From NCBI RefSeq assembly GCF_026781265.1, contig NZ_JAKUVC010000002.1, positions 434,001 to 498,000 on the forward strand: 64,000 bases of DNA. The letters run 5' to 3'. Position 1 is the first letter of the stretch. Each line of letters starts with the position of its first letter. This stretch comes from Streptococcus sanguinis. Lineage in GTDB: Bacteria; Bacillota; Bacilli; Lactobacillales; Streptococcaceae. Made by a program: the position numbers and the translations under genes. This document shows, in pieces, positions 7,272-14,759 of this stretch. Below the pieces are notes generated by a model. It was not told where the DNA came from and did no database searches. It saw only the letters and a program-made list of their open reading frames with translations.

Positions 7272-8669
7272 TTAGTCTCTGCCGTAATAAATACGATGTG
7301 GCTCCAGCTGACCTTCCAGCAGCTCATCGACCGTCACCAGAGTATAGCCGTTACTCTGAAGATACTGGATGACGCTTGGCAGAGCATCAATACTGGTCTG
7401 GTGAATATCATGCATGAGGATAATCGAGCCTGGCTGGGTTTTGGCAATCTCTTGCATGATAGCTTTAGTATTGCGTGTCTTCCAGTCTAGACTGTCCACA
7501 TTCCACATGATAAAGGACTGGTCAACCGAATTTTGGATTGCAGCATTAATAGCTCCATAAGGGGGCCGCGTAATCGTTGGCTTGATGCCTATGACATTGT
7601 TAATAGCGGTCTGTGTATCAAGGATTTCTTTTTGGGCTGTCTCCAGAGGGAGTTTGGTTAAGACTGGATGGTCCCATGTATGAATCCCAATCTGATGACC
7701 TTCATTGTGCACGCGCTTGACAATTGCTTCATTACCAGCAATATTTTGCCCAACCATAAAGAAGGTCGCCTTGGCACCATATTTCTTGAGGATATCCAGA
7801 GCCTGCGGTGTTGTCTTAGGATCTGGACCGTCATCAAAAGTCAGAGCAACCATCTTCACATGCTTCTTAGCCTCAAAACTCTGATAAGCTGCCAAGTCAT
7901 CACCAGTCAGATAGTCCGCATTAATCTGGTCATAAAAGCTAGACAAAGGAACATCAATGCTGGTTAAGCCTTGCACTTCCTTACTCAGCTTAATAGAAAA
8001 ATGGCTGTATTCATAACGGAAGGACCACTGACCCAACTCCGTTCCATTGAGGGTGTTAAGAATTTCCGTCTGCATCGCCTCATCCGCCTGTCTAAAGGTC
8101 AGCTGGCTGGATATCTCGTTGATGAAGATTTCCTTAGCTGCATCTGGATCCTGAAAGACCTTATCCAGAGTGAAAGGGCTGCCGTCTGCACCGAGGTAGT
8201 TGTCAGCAACTTCCCGCTCTTCTCCTTTACTGATTTTCATCTCTTTGACATGATAGTCCTTGCGATGCACCAGCACTTCTTTGACATCCTTCAGGCTCGT
8301 TTCTTTTTCCTCAGCATAGTAGAAGGTCAATTCCTCAATCTTATCGCCCTTCTTCTGATTATCCTTAATCGTCTGGCTATCTACATCCATCTGCTCCTTG
8401 ACACTTGCCATAACCTGTCCATCCAGCAGAGGATAAAAGGACTCCACATAGTGGCTGCCAATCATCTTGCTCTGCTTTTCAGTATTTTCAGCGTGGAAGG
8501 TCTCTTCTTGGGCAATCAGCACACTAACCTTCTCTTGCAGTTCCTTTTCTTGGAAAATAGCGTAAATATTTACAGCACCGAGAAATAGAGCAGCAACAAA
8601 AGCTAAACCGAGCAAGCTGAGAACGATGAGTGTTTTCTTACCGTGTTTCTTGTTATTTTGTCTTTTCAT
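7272..8669 (-). CDS. pgdA: Peptidoglycan/polysaccharide deacetylase, PgdA type
   Basis: A 465-residue membrane-anchored enzyme, close in length to pneumococcal PgdA, which removes acetyl groups from N-acetylglucosamine in peptidoglycan and so protects against lysozyme. A basic N-terminus (MKRQNNKKHGKK) leads into one membrane helix (about residues 12-33), then an extracellular region of about 230 residues. The NodB-like domain follows from about residue 270 with TFDDGPDP (metal-binding Asp), GIHTWDHP (the two metal His residues), RPPYGA and LMHDIH. It is monocistronic and convergent with the helicase across a shared terminator. The alternative is another NodB-family deacetylase, but length, topology and motifs favour PgdA. 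Confidence 0.92.
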   Translation of the reverse strand: MKRQNNKKHGKKTLIVLSLLGLAFVAALFLGAVNIYAIFQEKELQEKVSVLIAQEETFHAENTEKQSKMIGSHYVESFYPLLDGQVMASVKEQMDVDSQTIKDNQKKGDKIEELTFYYAEEKETSLKDVKEVLVHRKDYHVKEMKISKGEEREVADNYLGADGSPFTLDKVFQDPDAAKEIFINEISSQLTFRQADEAMQTEILNTLNGTELGQWSFRYEYSHFSIKLSKEVQGLTSIDVPLSSFYDQINADYLTGDDLAAYQSFEAKKHVKMVALTFDDGPDPKTTPQALDILKKYGAKATFFMVGQNIAGNEAIVKRVHNEGHQIGIHTWDHPVLTKLPLETAQKEILDTQTAINNVIGIKPTITRPPYGAINAAIQNSVDQSFIMWNVDSLDWKTRNTKAIMQEIAKTQPGSIILMHDIHQTSIDALPSVIQYLQSNGYTLVTVDELLEGQLEPHRIYYGRD

Positions 8670-8730
8670 GCACCTGTCCTAAATGAATAAAAATCATCAT
8701 TTATCTTGCAAAATTAACTGCAGCTAGATG

Positions 8731-9117
8731 TTAGAGACTCTTCTCACGAATGACTTCCACCTTGTAGCCATCAGGATCTTTTACAAAATAATAATTAGGC
8801 GGGTTGCCAGGAAGACCCTTTGGATCTGTCACTTCATAGCCTTTGGCCTTATGCTCAGCGTGCAGACCTTCCAAGTCTGGCGTGCTAAGTGCCACATGAG
8901 CAAAGCCATCCCCAATCACATAAGGACCATGGTCATAGTTATAGGTCAGTTCCAGCTCATAATCATCGCCTTCCAAACCTAGATAAACGATAGTAAACTG
9001 ATAATCTGGAAAATCCTTGCGACGAAGCTCCTTAAAACCAAAAGCCTCTGCATAAAAAGCAATAGACGCTTCCAAATTCTCCACACGCAAACAAGTATGT
9101 AACATTTTTGATGCCAT
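8731..9117 (-). CDS. Glyoxalase I (lactoylglutathione lyase) family protein
   Basis: A 128-residue protein of the vicinal oxygen chelate fold: two beta-alpha-beta-beta-beta modules. The start MASKMLHTCLRVENLEASIAFY carries the first metal-ligand His, HVALSTPDLEGL carries the second, and the C-terminal FVKDPDGYKVEVIRE contains the final Glu ligand. The YLGLEGDDYELELTYN segment supplies the remaining Glu. It probably isomerises the thiol adduct of methylglyoxal. GAGGTGAA lies just upstream of the chosen ATG. It stands alone between pgdA and the terminator of the PanE-like gene. Streptococcal glyoxalase I is commonly named GloA, but related VOC proteins cannot be fully excluded. Confidence 0.88.
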   Translation of the reverse strand: MASKMLHTCLRVENLEASIAFYAEAFGFKELRRKDFPDYQFTIVYLGLEGDDYELELTYNYDHGPYVIGDGFAHVALSTPDLEGLHAEHKAKGYEVTDPKGLPGNPPNYYFVKDPDGYKVEVIREKSL

Positions 9118-9202
9118 AATTTCACCTCATTCTTTCTTGTTTATTATTATACCCTATTTTGGGCAAAACTTATATTAAATTTTAAAAAAAGTAAATGAAA
9201 GC

Positions 9203-9231
9203 ATATAAAAAGCAAGCCTCAAGGCTTGCTA
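9203..9231 (-). terminator. Terminator overlapping the stop of the PanE-like gene
   Basis: AGCAAGCC pairs with GGCTTGCT around a four-base loop. On the minus strand it is followed by TTTTTAT. The first stem arm touches the TAG stop of the upstream gene. The same eight-base arm sequence is reused in terminators near 35071 and 36140. Confidence 0.85.
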
Positions 9232-10167
9232 AGAATTGTTTTTCAAAAACTGTTCGATGAAGTCACCATACGAATTCCATTGAGGCATTGGAATGCTTTC
9301 TTTCTCAGCACTTCTTTTGATTTCAAAATATTGATCAACCCACTCGGCATAGCCTGAATGCATGTGATTTGTGACCATTTCGGCAACCAAAGGCTGACTC
9401 AACATGAACTTCATTACTGGGACCAAGAGAAATAGGGGCAGGGATAGATATTTAGTAGGTTTATAACGATGTTTAGGAATGCCATATCGCTGACAGAGTT
9501 CTAAACCTTCTCGCCAAGCGCAAATCATCTTTCGAATTGCTTTTTTATCTTTCAAGAGTGCATCAAAAGTCCCCGTTTCTGCAACTGCACCTGCCATTAC
9601 CGCCTCCTGAAGGCAGTGAACCTTCATCCAAGAAGCCAAGTCAGGCATAGCATCAATGTCTATCCCACTAGCTGTGAAGATAGGAGACAACTCTGATGTG
9701 TAAGAATCATCATCAAGTAACGTAGCTTCTTTGAAAATGATAGCTTGGATCCGACCATCACTCTTTCGCCCTCCTCCAACAGAAGAAGGAAAAGCTAACG
9801 ACACTTGCTTTCTGTCCAAATAAGAAGGAATCTTGGAGTTGATATTCCAGTTATTCTGTAAAATAAGTATATGAGCTTTTTCCTTTATAGCCGCCAAATG
9901 ATTCAATGCCTGCTCTAGTTGCAAACTATTTACCGTTAAGAGAATCAGGTCATAGTCTTGAGCAATGCTCGTCACCACTGGCGGCTGGAAATGATGTTCT
10001 TTATAGACCTGATTATCTTTTCTTAAATCTTTAATAGAAAGTGTAAAGCCTTGCTCTAAAGTCAACAGCTTATGCTCTCTAACTAAGACAGTAACTTGAT
10101 GTTGATTAGACAGTAACCAAGCATATGTCAAACCAATTGTGCCAGCACCATAAACCAAAATGTTCAT
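9229..10167 (-). CDS. Ketopantoate reductase (ApbA/PanE) family protein
   Basis: A 312-residue protein with an N-terminal Rossmann NADPH site, MNILVYGAGTIGLTYAWLL (GxGxxG at residues 7-12), and a helical C-terminal domain. The family reduces 2-dehydropantoate to pantoate for coenzyme A synthesis, but many members have other 2-oxo acid substrates. The segment SWMKVHCLQEAVMAG contains a Lys in the position expected for the catalytic residue. It is divergent in sequence from classical PanE, and there is no pantothenate gene nearby, so I keep to the family name. It lies 15 bases downstream of ciaH and may be read through from ciaRH; a terminator immediately follows. Confidence 0.75.
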   Translation of the reverse strand: MNILVYGAGTIGLTYAWLLSNQHQVTVLVREHKLLTLEQGFTLSIKDLRKDNQVYKEHHFQPPVVTSIAQDYDLILLTVNSLQLEQALNHLAAIKEKAHILILQNNWNINSKIPSYLDRKQVSLAFPSSVGGGRKSDGRIQAIIFKEATLLDDDSYTSELSPIFTASGIDIDAMPDLASWMKVHCLQEAVMAGAVAETGTFDALLKDKKAIRKMICAWREGLELCQRYGIPKHRYKPTKYLSLPLFLLVPVMKFMLSQPLVAEMVTNHMHSGYAEWVDQYFEIKRSAEKESIPMPQWNSYGDFIEQFLKNNS

Positions 10168-10182
10168 ATTAGGCCTCTCCTG

Positions 10183-11574
10183 CTATTTAACAGAACGCTT
10201 TTTCGTTTCTTTCAATAGCAGTTTAACTTCAAAGACCGTACCTTTTGGTTTGTTGTCCTTGACATAAATAGTGCCCTTGAAAGCATCGACAATCTGCTTG
10301 GCCAGAGAAAGCCCCAGACCAAAGCCACCTTTCTGACGGGTCCGAGCCTTGTCCACCCGATAAAAGCGATCAAAAATCTTCTTCTTATCTTCGTTGCTGA
10401 TACCAGGTCCATTATCTGCTACCCGAAAGATGAGGTAACGATCGGTTGAAGCAGCCATAACACTGATTTCGCCGTCATCATCTGTGTACTTGATAGCATT
10501 GTCAAATAGAATAGTCATCAGCTGCTTGAGGAAAATTTGATCGGTCACAATAGGGTGCTTGATCATATTTTCTGAATGAAAGGCTTTTTTATTCTCCCTT
10601 GCGATAATGCAGTAATTAGCAAAGGTCGTATCAAAAAATTCTGGTTCAACTTCACCATATTGTGGCTTGATGCCATCATCGCGGCGGGCCAGGTTGAGCA
10701 GATTGGTCGTCAGCAAGCGCATATTGCGCACTTCATCCAAGCTAGAAGCGATATTTTCACTGCTCTGCATAATTGTAGCTTCAGGCTTACGAAAGAGCGT
10801 CTCTAAGCGGCTCTGCAATACTGCCAGAGGAGTCCGTAGTTCGTGACTGGCATTTTCCACGAAAGCCTTCTGCTTCTGGATACTTTCCAGCAGAGGCTTA
10901 ACACTCATCCGAGCCAGATAAATACTAGCAATCAGGGAAATTCCCCAAAAGCTGACCATGACCATGGCAATCAACTGCTCATGCTTGCTGCAGGTTTGCT
11001 CCAGCTGGCTGATACTAGTCATGACCACAGCATACTTGATATCAGGATACTCATTTTTAGGATCAATATCAAAGAGATAAGCCCGATAGCTTTCTGTCTG
11101 ACCAAAGCTGTTGCCAATCACAATTTCCTTGATTTGATTCAGATAGGACTTGTTAAACTCTAATGAATTAAAGTCCAGAAAACCATCGCTCTTGCTGGTG
11201 GAAATATTTTTATAATCATCATCCAAAAGCAGGGCAAAAGTATTAGAGCTCACATTTGGCGTAGTTAGATTGTTAGGCTTAGGCTCTTCATCTGAATCGC
11301 CATCTGGCTCTTTATTGTTTTTGGGACTTTTAGTGTTGACCTTATTGCTCGGATCAGACTGCTGACCTGTCGTCCGATAGGCCAAATCTGCTACCGAACT
11401 AGGATCATTACTCAGGTTTTTCAGATTTTCATCAACAGACGTATAAAGGCTGGAGCGCATGACCTGAATGATAATCAAGGTCATGGCTGAGAAGATTAAT
11501 GTAAACAGCCCAAAATAGCGAATGAAATAAGAGAAATCATCCGCATAAAAGGTCTTCTTGATTTTATTCAGCAT
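10183..11574 (-). CDS. ciaH: Sensor histidine kinase CiaH
   Basis: The 463-residue kinase partner of CiaR. It has a first membrane helix at about residues 18-40, an extracellular sensor region of about 160 residues with a charged Pro/Asn/Lys-rich linker near residues 75-105, a second helix at about 200-222, a dimerisation and phosphoacceptor domain with [17 protein letters not shown], and an ATPase domain with [18 protein letters not shown] and [11 protein letters not shown]. The N-terminal stretch [24 protein letters not shown] strongly resembles pneumococcal CiaH. The start overlaps ciaR by 11 bases. In streptococci CiaRH affects competence, beta-lactam tolerance, cell-wall stress and biofilm. 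Confidence 0.95.
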   Translation of the reverse strand: MLNKIKKTFYADDFSYFIRYFGLFTLIFSAMTLIIIQVMRSSLYTSVDENLKNLSNDPSSVADLAYRTTGQQSDPSNKVNTKSPKNNKEPDGDSDEEPKPNNLTTPNVSSNTFALLLDDDYKNISTSKSDGFLDFNSLEFNKSYLNQIKEIVIGNSFGQTESYRAYLFDIDPKNEYPDIKYAVVMTSISQLEQTCSKHEQLIAMVMVSFWGISLIASIYLARMSVKPLLESIQKQKAFVENASHELRTPLAVLQSRLETLFRKPEATIMQSSENIASSLDEVRNMRLLTTNLLNLARRDDGIKPQYGEVEPEFFDTTFANYCIIARENKKAFHSENMIKHPIVTDQIFLKQLMTILFDNAIKYTDDDGEISVMAASTDRYLIFRVADNGPGISNEDKKKIFDRFYRVDKARTRQKGGFGLGLSLAKQIVDAFKGTIYVKDNKPKGTVFEVKLLLKETKKRSVK

Positions 11575-12238
11575 CTTTTAAAATGTAGCCGACACTACGA
11601 AGAGTATGTAGGTTTTTCGCAAATGCCGTTCCTTTCAGTTTTTTACGAATCTTGGAAACGTACACTTCAACAACGGAAACAGTGGTATCACTGTCAAAGC
11701 CCCACAGACGGTCAAAAATTTGGGTCTTAGGCAAGATTACATTTTGATTTTGCAGGAAATAAACCAAGAGGTCGAACTCTTTACCAAGCAACTCTACGTC
11801 TTTACCTGCCTTCGTGGTTGAATTTGTAGATAAATTGACAGTCACATCACCATAAGAAAGAGTATTCTCGTTGAATTTACCAGCACGTTTCAAGAGCGCT
11901 TGGATCCGCATTTTCAGTTCTTCCAAATAGAAAGGTTTGGTCAGATAGTCATCAGCGCCGAGCTCAAAGCCATGTCCTTTGTCATCCAAGCTTTCCTTAG
12001 CTGTCATGATGAGAACAGGGGTTGTGACTCCTTTTGCCCGAAGATCTTTCAGCACTTGAAAACCATCCTTTTCAGGAAGCATGAGATCCAGCAAGATAAG
12101 GTCATAAACACCGCTCTCTGCTTCATATAGGCCTTCTTCGCCATCAAAAACCTGCATTACATCTGCAAAATCATCTAAAAAATCAAAAACTGAGTTTGAC
12201 AGTCCAAGGTCATCTTCTACCAATAGAATTTTAATCAT
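11564..12238 (-). CDS. ciaR: Response regulator CiaR
   Basis: A 224-residue OmpR/PhoB-type regulator. The receiver domain begins [24 protein letters not shown], with the acidic pair and, further on, the phospho-acceptor Asp in [14 protein letters not shown] and the conserved Lys in DDYLTKPF. The C-terminal winged-helix domain contains [17 protein letters not shown] and [10 protein letters not shown]. Sequence identity to CiaR of other streptococci looks very high. The ATG at 12238 has GGAGG eight bases upstream; an in-frame TTG 15 bases earlier lies on that site itself. CiaR usually binds direct TTTAAG repeats spaced by five bases at its target promoters. It is translationally coupled with ciaH. 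Confidence 0.97.
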   Translation of the reverse strand: MIKILLVEDDLGLSNSVFDFLDDFADVMQVFDGEEGLYEAESGVYDLILLDLMLPEKDGFQVLKDLRAKGVTTPVLIMTAKESLDDKGHGFELGADDYLTKPFYLEELKMRIQALLKRAGKFNENTLSYGDVTVNLSTNSTTKAGKDVELLGKEFDLLVYFLQNQNVILPKTQIFDRLWGFDSDTTVSVVEVYVSKIRKKLKGTAFAKNLHTLRSVGYILKDAE

Positions 12239-12304
12239 CTTTCTTTCCTCCAATAAAACTTACCAAGATTATGTCTTTTGGTTTTTGTTTTATTTGCTAT
12301 TCTT

Positions 12305-12310
12305 ATTATA
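12305..12310 (-). promoter_or_regulatory. Putative -10 of the ciaRH operon
   Basis: TATAAT on the minus strand, 67 bases upstream of the ciaR ATG, in the gap after the small-protein gene. No good -35 lies 17 bases upstream, as is common for regulator-dependent promoters. I did not find the canonical TTTAAG-N5-TTTAAG repeat here. Confidence 0.5.
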
Positions 12311-12342
12311 TCATGACTTGGGTCAAAATCAGTAAGTTTTTT

Positions 12343-12825
12343 CTACGACTGCGACGTTTTATTTTCTTTTGTCGACTTATTATTGTTCTTGTCCGATTGT
12401 TCATTTGTGTTCGTTGAAGACTTTTTCTTATTTTTCTTCCCGTTGTCATTTTGCTGAGCAGAAGAATCCCTGCTCTTGTCCTTGCCAGACTGCTGACCGT
12501 CTTGAGGCGGCATTCCTTGGTCTTGACCGTTCTGTACTGGACCACCATCCTGTGGTGGCATGCCATTATCTGGTCCACCATTTTGACCATTCTGACCTGG
12601 CTGTGGTGGCATTCCATTTCCTGCATTCTGACCATTCTGCCCCTGCTTTGGTGCTTCTGGTATAGTAGCTGACTGTTGAATAGCTGATTGCTGACTGTTT
12701 GTACCGTGAATAGCTGTCGCAAGACCATAACCGCCCAGAAGTCCGACTGCTAGAGCACTACCCGTTGCAACCGTCAGCCACCATTTAGTACTTTTTTCTA
12801 CAACAATCATTTTTTCCATATCCAT
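12343..12825 (-). CDS. Small Pro/Gln/Gly-rich membrane-anchored protein next to ciaRH
   Basis: A 160-residue protein I do not recognise. Residues 1-14 carry charge, residues 15-37 form one hydrophobic helix (WLTVATGSALAVGLLGGYGLA), and the rest is hydrophilic and probably extracellular. Residues about 60-115 hold three imperfect copies of an (N/Q)GMPPQ(D/P)G unit separated by Gln-Asn-Gly linkers. The tail of about 45 residues is rich in Lys, Asn, Ser and Thr. AAGGTGAT lies upstream of the chosen ATG. It is adjacent to and in the same orientation as ciaRH, with two TTTAAG half-sites upstream of its promoter. Low-complexity composition makes function assignment impossible; a wall- or matrix-related role is only a guess. 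Confidence 0.75.
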   Translation of the reverse strand: MDMEKMIVVEKSTKWWLTVATGSALAVGLLGGYGLATAIHGTNSQQSAIQQSATIPEAPKQGQNGQNAGNGMPPQPGQNGQNGGPDNGMPPQDGGPVQNGQDQGMPPQDGQQSGKDKSRDSSAQQNDNGKKNKKKSSTNTNEQSDKNNNKSTKENKTSQS

Positions 12826-12932
12826 TTAATCTATCACCTTCTTTTTTTAAAATTTTTTCTGACTCATTCTATCAAGCAAGAAGCTAATGCAGCTTACAAG
12901 TCATCCCATACACATCCTTTCACTAGAATAGC

Positions 12933-12979
12933 ATTATCATATAGTTTTTTACTTAAACAGGACTGAATTTTTTCTTAAA
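12933..12979 (-). promoter_or_regulatory. Promoter with two TTTAAG half-sites upstream of the small-protein gene
   Basis: Minus strand: TTTAAG at 12979-12974 and again at 12957-12952, 22 bases apart start to start, then 13 bases to a GATAAT -10 at 12938-12933. TTTAAG is the CiaR half-site, but the usual start-to-start spacing is 11 bases; here it is exactly double. Binding by CiaR is therefore only a possibility. Confidence 0.4.
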
Positions 12980-13006
12980 AAAGGCTGAAAAGATAAGGAA
13001 AATGGA

Positions 13007-13810
13007 TTATGCAAAGTGCTTTTTCAATATACGGCTATATTTATCTAATAAAAGAAAATCGGTTAATCTTGAAGACAGAAGATTGAGTTTAGCAAACAAA
13101 GATGCTCCTCGCCCCATTAGAATGACTCTTTGATGAGACTTAATACCTTTTAGTAAAGCCAGACAAACTTCGTCTGTAGTTGAAATCTTAATTCCCATCT
13201 CTTCCCAAACAGGATGGTAAGGTTTTTCTGAGGGCGTGTCCGTAGCATTGGGACAAAAATAGGTTAAATACACCTTTTTCTGCTCCTGCTTTAATTCGCG
13301 ATTCATTGATTCAATAAAAGAAAAAATCCCTGCACGACTAGCCACATCTACGCTATAGTAAGGGAAAGCGAGCCGCCCATCTGCAAAACCGCCAGAATGC
13401 ACAATTGTAGCACCTTTTTCATTTGCTAATAAGGGCAGAAAAATCTTGCTAATAAGAATGGCGCCAGATAAATTGATTAACAGTGTCTGCTCTATGTCCT
13501 CAAGGGAATGCGCTGACAAAGACTTTCTTACATCAAAACCAGTTGCATTGATAACAATATCTATACATTCCGACCACTCTTGTATCTCTGATACTACATT
13601 TTTTAGAGACTCTTCACTTGTTATATCCACTGAGCTTATTGGAATAAAAGACGAAAATTCTTGCACAAATATCTTTAACTTCTCTATATCTCTTCCTAAG
13701 AGATATAACCTAGCACCTGCTTGATGAAAAGCTCGTGTATAGACTCTTCCCAAACTACCACTTGCACCAATGATTACAACCTTTTTATTTTTAAAATAAT
13801 TATCAAACAT
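13007..13810 (-). CDS. SDR-fold protein with an altered active site
   Basis: A 267-residue short-chain dehydrogenase/reductase-like protein. The nucleotide-binding motif VVIIGASGSLGRVYTRAF is at the N-terminus, and DIVINATGFDVRKSL corresponds to the usual NNAG region. At the expected catalytic YxxxK position I read FPYYSVDVASRAG: the Lys is missing and the Tyr is displaced, so enzymatic activity is uncertain. I prefer the ATG at 13810, which has GGAG seven bases upstream; another in-frame ATG lies at 13822. It follows the SMR gene by 15 bases and is AT-richer than its neighbours, suggesting a shared origin as an accessory pair. The substrate is unknown. Confidence 0.75.
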   Translation of the reverse strand: MFDNYFKNKKVVIIGASGSLGRVYTRAFHQAGARLYLLGRDIEKLKIFVQEFSSFIPISSVDITSEESLKNVVSEIQEWSECIDIVINATGFDVRKSLSAHSLEDIEQTLLINLSGAILISKIFLPLLANEKGATIVHSGGFADGRLAFPYYSVDVASRAGIFSFIESMNRELKQEQKKVYLTYFCPNATDTPSEKPYHPVWEEMGIKISTTDEVCLALLKGIKSHQRVILMGRGASLFAKLNLLSSRLTDFLLLDKYSRILKKHFA

Positions 13811-13825
13811 ATAATTCTCCATTCT

Positions 13826-14152
13826 CTAGTGAGCCTTTTGTGATAAATTCAATAAAACAAGTCCGACAATAACCAGAGTTATCCCAAAAAGACTTACAGC
13901 TGTTACTTTTTCGTGCCAAAGCAGAATAGATAATATCGTTGTCCCTACTAGACCTATTCCAGACCAAATAGCGTAAGCTAGATTTAACTGAATGCCCTTT
14001 AAAGATAGAGATAAAAAGAAAAAGCACAAGCCATAAAACACCAAAGCAAGGCAACCGAAAAATAGTTTTGAAAAACCTTGAGATAGTTTTAAAAGACTTG
14101 TGGCGGCAATTTCAAATAGAATTGCGAGAGATAAATAAAAATAGTAAAACAT
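13826..14152 (-). CDS. SMR family small multidrug efflux protein
   Basis: A 108-residue, four-helix membrane protein of the EmrE/SugE/QacC family. The essential membrane-embedded Glu is present at residue 14 (LAILFEIAATSLLK). The conserved LAYAIWSGIGLVGTTILSILLWHEKVT segment in helices 3 and 4 fits the QacC-like efflux subgroup. Such proteins work as antiparallel or paired dimers exchanging protons for cationic drugs, polyamines or guanidinium. It lies between the XRE-type regulator and the SDR gene, all in the same direction, so the regulator may control both. The substrate cannot be deduced. Confidence 0.9.
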   Translation of the reverse strand: MFYYFYLSLAILFEIAATSLLKLSQGFSKLFFGCLALVFYGLCFFFLSLSLKGIQLNLAYAIWSGIGLVGTTILSILLWHEKVTAVSLFGITLVIVGLVLLNLSQKAH

Positions 14153-14207
14153 TGTTTTCCTCCTAATATTCTAAATAACTAAAAAGTTAGCAGGAAAATC
14201 AATAGAA

Positions 14208-14492
14208 TTATCCGAGAGATGAAACAAAGCAAGTCCAAAGTGTACAGGCATTTGTCAAAATCATTGATTTTATGCTCGAATCTTTGGAGATAGATAAAGT
14301 TTTTCGACCGCATAACTCATCTAATGAAATCTGGTAAAAATCGGCTAGACGAATAAGACTTGCACTATCTAGAATCGTCTTATCATTTTCCCAATTCGAG
14401 ATGGTCTGCCGAGTCGTTCCTAGTGATTCTGCAATCTGAGCTTGACTATAGCCTTTTTGCTCCCGTATAAATTTCAATTGTTTTCCTAACAT
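14208..14492 (-). CDS. XRE family transcriptional regulator, possibly frameshifted near its end
   Basis: A 94-residue protein with a Cro/CI-type helix-turn-helix at residues 1-60: MLGKQLKFIREQKGYSQAQI followed by GTTRQTISNWENDK, then the ISLDELC motif typical of small Gram-positive XRE regulators. The last 20 residues (KSMILTNACTLWTCFVSSLG) look unnatural. In another frame the same DNA encodes INDFDKCLYTLDLLCF and then a hydrophobic helix ending at a stop at 14179. One missing base in the AAAA run at 14271-14268 would explain this; related regulators often end with a membrane helix. It is upstream of the SMR and SDR genes and probably regulates them. Confidence 0.8.
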   Translation of the reverse strand: MLGKQLKFIREQKGYSQAQIAESLGTTRQTISNWENDKTILDSASLIRLADFYQISLDELCGRKTLSISKDSSIKSMILTNACTLWTCFVSSLG

Positions 14493-14591
14493 TATCTTTT
14501 CCTCCTCATCATACTTATTTTTTAGTTGTTTGGCTAGATGAAATTCTTTAACATTAGTGATTATTGTAAGTAAAAATTCTTTGACATGGCT

Positions 14592-14597
14592 ATTATA
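14592..14597 (-). promoter_or_regulatory. Putative -10 for the XRE-SMR-SDR genes
   Basis: TATAAT on the minus strand, about 100 bases upstream of the XRE start. The -35 region is poor. This is the best promoter-like sequence in the 267-base gap between this cluster and the adhesin gene. Confidence 0.4.
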
Positions 14598-14675
14598 ACA
14601 CGATTTACGTTCATCTTAAAATACTTGCCTATCTAAAACACTTGATACATCTATCGACCATTTGCTCAAAAAATC

Positions 14676-14713
14676 CGCAGCAAAAAAGACTGGGGCGAAA
14701 TTGTCTCAGTCTT
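14676..14713 (-). terminator. Terminator of the antigen I/II-family gene
   Basis: Minus strand: AAGACTGAG pairs with CCCAGTCTT with one mismatch around an 11-base loop, followed by TTTTTTG. It lies about 45 bases after the adhesin stop codon. Confidence 0.75.
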
Positions 14714-14759
14714 GATTTATCATGTTCAAAAGCTCTGGATGCAGGAGCTGCTTATCTTT

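Noticed and set aside
12239..12342. Canonical CiaR direct repeat in the ciaRH promoter
   Set aside because: I searched for TTTAAG-N5-TTTAAG on both strands and did not find it here.
12306..12728. 140-codon ORF overlapping the small Pro/Gln-rich gene in another frame
   Set aside because: It is a by-product of the low-complexity repeats; the other frame has a proper start, ribosome binding site and membrane helix.
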